The notes beneath the pieces are model-generated. The model searched no databases. It was not told where the DNA came from and was given only the letters and a program-made list of their open reading frames with translations. Position numbers and translations under genes: made by a program. This document shows, piece after piece, positions 61,882 through 64,000 of a stretch of 64,000 bases of DNA (positions are counted from its first letter, which is position 1; the number at the start of each line of letters is the position of its first letter). Source of the DNA: Nitrospirillum amazonense (GTDB lineage: Bacteria > Pseudomonadota > Alphaproteobacteria > Azospirillales > Azospirillaceae); the NCBI RefSeq assembly GCF_007828045.1, contig NZ_VITN01000001.1:186001-250000 (forward strand), in the 5' to 3' direction.

Positions 61882-64000
61882 ATGCCCAAATACCTGAGTG
61901 CGTCTGAACTACTCGCGTTTGGCAAGGCGCTAGACAATCGGCAATATCTTAATCACCTGCATGAACAGCTTTTCTTACGCTCCGCCGAAGACATGGCCGT
62001 GGTTGAGCTTTTACGCCAGCTAGACGAGGGGACGGTCAGCCGCTTGGCCGCCATCGCGATATTGGCGGATAGCGCGGAAGGCGCGATCACAGCACACGTC
62101 TTCTATCATTGGCGGGATCTTCTCCATCCGGATGCGAATTTTCTGGCGGATCTCTATATGTTCCTGCTGGGTCGCGATATCGATGAAGACGGACGGGCCT
62201 TTTACCAGGGGCAGTTGGACACGTCCCTGATGACCCGGGCCGGCATTATTTTGAATATCGCCAAAGGCGAGGAGTGCCGGGCGCGGGCGCAGTCACGCGT
62301 CGCCTTGGATGGCCTCACTGAAAAGAATACGCGCCCCCTGGTCAATATCGTGATCGCCGACCGTGGCTGGATCCTGGAGCGTCTGGCGGGCGAGATCGAG
62401 CAAAGGCTGCCATATGTTACCGTGGGCGTGACGCCCGGATCAGCGCCCATACAATACTTCCTGCCGTATTCCGCGCGGCGCGAGGCCGCCCCCGGGATTA
62501 ACATGGCGCTGTTCACCCACATGGAACAGGATCCCGCCATGCGGGAGCGCTTCATCCGCGCCTGCCAGGAGGTGGACCTGGCCATTTACATGTCAGACTT
62601 TTACCGCACTGCCGTGCAAACGAACGCCCGCCGCAGCGTGCGCATCACGCCGGGCGTGGATCCCCACGAATTTCCGCTGGCGCCTTTGCGTATCGGCGTG
62701 GCCGGCCGCACGTATGGCAGCGGCCGTAAGGGTGAGGCTCTGGTCGCCCAGCTGATGGACTTGCCGGGTATCGAATGGCACTTCTCGGGTGACGGCTGGC
62801 CTGGCCCCTGCGTCATGTATCCGGAGCATGAGCGCCACGCCTTCTTCCACGCCATCGACTATCTGCTGGTCCCCTCGCTGTATGAGGGGGGCCCGATGAC
62901 GGCACTGGAGGCGTTGTCGTGCGGCAAGCCGCTGATCGCTCCGGAAGTCGGCTTTGTCAGCGAACTGCCGCACATCTCCTATCCTACCGGCGACGCCGTG
63001 GCCGTGCGCCGCATCCTGGTCCAGTTGGCGGAGGAGAGGAGTGCCAGAAGCCGCGTGGTGCAGCGATACAGCTGGAATGCCTGGGCCCACCAACACCACA
63101 CGCAGTTCCAATATCTGCTGACCGGCGCCGACGCCGTACCCGACATCACCAAGGCGCCGCGGTCCGACGTGCTGCGCGCCGGTCTGGTCCTGCACAAGCC
63201 GGAAGGGGAAGGCCGTACGGGCGGCCCATCCCGCCGGGCGGTTGAAACCGCGGCGGCCCTGAACCGAATGGGTCACACCGCCATTGTCCACCATGGCGAC
63301 CTGCCCAGCCCCGCCAGCGCCGACCTGGTGCATCTTTTCAACGTGTGGGAACCGCAAAGCGCCACCCAATTGCTGGAAAGCGCCCGGCGCCGGCATCTGC
63401 CGACCGTGTTCTCATCCATTTTCATCGACCTGGCCATGGACGGTGTCCAAAACCAGGCTACCGCTGCGTTTGAAGAGGCTCGCACCTTCGGCCAAGTGGA
63501 ACAGGCGTTGGCGGGCTTGGGCGATCGGCACCGTGAAGCGATGGCCAATCGCCGACAGACCATCAGCCACGCCCTGCCAGGCTATGCCGAACAGGTGCAG
63601 CGCATGCTGGATCTGACCGATCATCTGGTCACCACCAGTGACTTTGAGTTCAATCTGCTGCGAACCTACGGATTTGATCTGCCGGCGCATTCCATTGTGC
63701 GCAACGCCGCCAGTGACCAGCTGTTAACGGCGGAGCCCACCAACCGTTTGCCGCCGGTCATCGCCGAAGGCGGATACATCCTGTGCCTAGGCAACATCGA
63801 GCCGCGCAAAAACCAATTGCTGCTGCTGCATGCTTGCCGCGATCTCGACCGGCCGTTGGTGCTTGCCGGCGGTGGCGGCCCCAGTCCCTACGGCAAGCTG
63901 GTTCAGCGCTTCATGACACCTTGGACGCACCTGACCGGCCATATCAACGATGACCGCCTGCTGCGAACTATCATTGCCAACGCCGCCGCCTTTGTGCTGC
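61882..64000 (+). CDS. Multi-domain glycosyltransferase with DUF4214 segment, 5-prime part
   Basis: Open from ATG 61882 to the window end (706 codons visible, no stop). Residues about 86-112 (FLADLYMFLLGRDIDEDGRA, then FYQGQL) match DUF4214, a short repeat common in surface-polysaccharide transferases. A first GT4-type domain follows; its donor-site motif is VPSLYEGGPMTALEALSCGK (about 329-348). From about residue 430 a second GT4 domain begins (GLVLHKPEGEGRTGGPSRRA; later LCLGNIEPRKNQLLLLHACR about 633) and is cut off. It should add two or more sugars in the cytoplasm. The ribosome-binding site is weak. Confidence 0.83.
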   Translation, partial: MPKYLSASELLAFGKALDNRQYLNHLHEQLFLRSAEDMAVVELLRQLDEGTVSRLAAIAILADSAEGAITAHVFYHWRDLLHPDANFLADLYMFLLGRDIDEDGRAFYQGQLDTSLMTRAGIILNIAKGEECRARAQSRVALDGLTEKNTRPLVNIVIADRGWILERLAGEIEQRLPYVTVGVTPGSAPIQYFLPYSARREAAPGINMALFTHMEQDPAMRERFIRACQEVDLAIYMSDFYRTAVQTNARRSVRITPGVDPHEFPLAPLRIGVAGRTYGSGRKGEALVAQLMDLPGIEWHFSGDGWPGPCVMYPEHERHAFFHAIDYLLVPSLYEGGPMTALEALSCGKPLIAPEVGFVSELPHISYPTGDAVAVRRILVQLAEERSARSRVVQRYSWNAWAHQHHTQFQYLLTGADAVPDITKAPRSDVLRAGLVLHKPEGEGRTGGPSRRAVETAAALNRMGHTAIVHHGDLPSPASADLVHLFNVWEPQSATQLLESARRRHLPTVFSSIFIDLAMDGVQNQATAAFEEARTFGQVEQALAGLGDRHREAMANRRQTISHALPGYAEQVQRMLDLTDHLVTTSDFEFNLLRTYGFDLPAHSIVRNAASDQLLTAEPTNRLPPVIAEGGYILCLGNIEPRKNQLLLLHACRDLDRPLVLAGGGGPSPYGKLVQRFMTPWTHLTGHINDDRLLRTIIANAAAFVL

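Overview
The window is high-GC chromosomal DNA from an alphaproteobacterium. The Suv3-type RNA helicase, the IclR/Pca regulation, the ExoB-type epimerase and the general gene content suggest Rhodospirillales/Azospirillaceae (Azospirillum, Nitrospirillum or Niveispirillum-like), but no rRNA or other marker settles the genus. No tRNA, rRNA, CRISPR array, transposase or integrase was seen.

Left part (1-13.9 kb): catabolism of aromatic compounds and periplasmic redox. After the end of an RNA helicase gene comes a beta-ketoadipate block: an IclR regulator divergent from pcaF, then pcaI and pcaJ. A diguanylate cyclase, a small secreted protein, a coniferyl-aldehyde-type dehydrogenase and a TonB-dependent receptor follow. 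Then comes a tight minus-strand operon of a c-type cytochrome, an exported aldonolactone-oxidase-like flavoprotein and an exported PLP enzyme. Two copies of a three-hairpin intergenic repeat with compensatory base changes lie at about 3.37-3.47 kb and 8.19-8.30 kb.

Middle part (13.9-34 kb): regulators, efflux and exported hydrolases. A decayed stretch carries a nitrile-hydratase-leader-like peptide remnant and a truncated receiver domain, followed by an orphan histidine kinase. Then come a DnaQ-type exonuclease, LysR/SDR and TetR genes, small membrane proteins, a TetR-controlled RND tripartite pump with a clear 19-bp operator, a TM2 protein, a DUF885 hydrolase whose ribosome-binding site can be locked in a hairpin, a PI-PLC-like lipoprotein and an M20 peptidase.

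Right part (34-64 kb): a large surface polysaccharide locus, lower and patchier in GC. It has a GDP-mannose enzyme, very large multi-domain glycosyltransferases, three big polytopic GT-C-like membrane proteins, GtrA/GtrB, two tandem O-acyltransferases, two methyltransferase-fold proteins, a GalE/ExoB epimerase and coiled-coil proteins. At its core are genes for CDP-3,6-dideoxy-4-keto-hexose (rfbF, rfbG, rfbH) followed by an SDR reductase and, after gtrA/gtrB, a thiamine-diphosphate enzyme. This is the gene set expected for a two-carbon-branched sugar of the yersiniose type. A decayed copy of the start of rfbF lies 2.5 kb upstream of the intact one, showing that the locus has been rearranged. 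The last glycosyltransferase runs off the end of the window.
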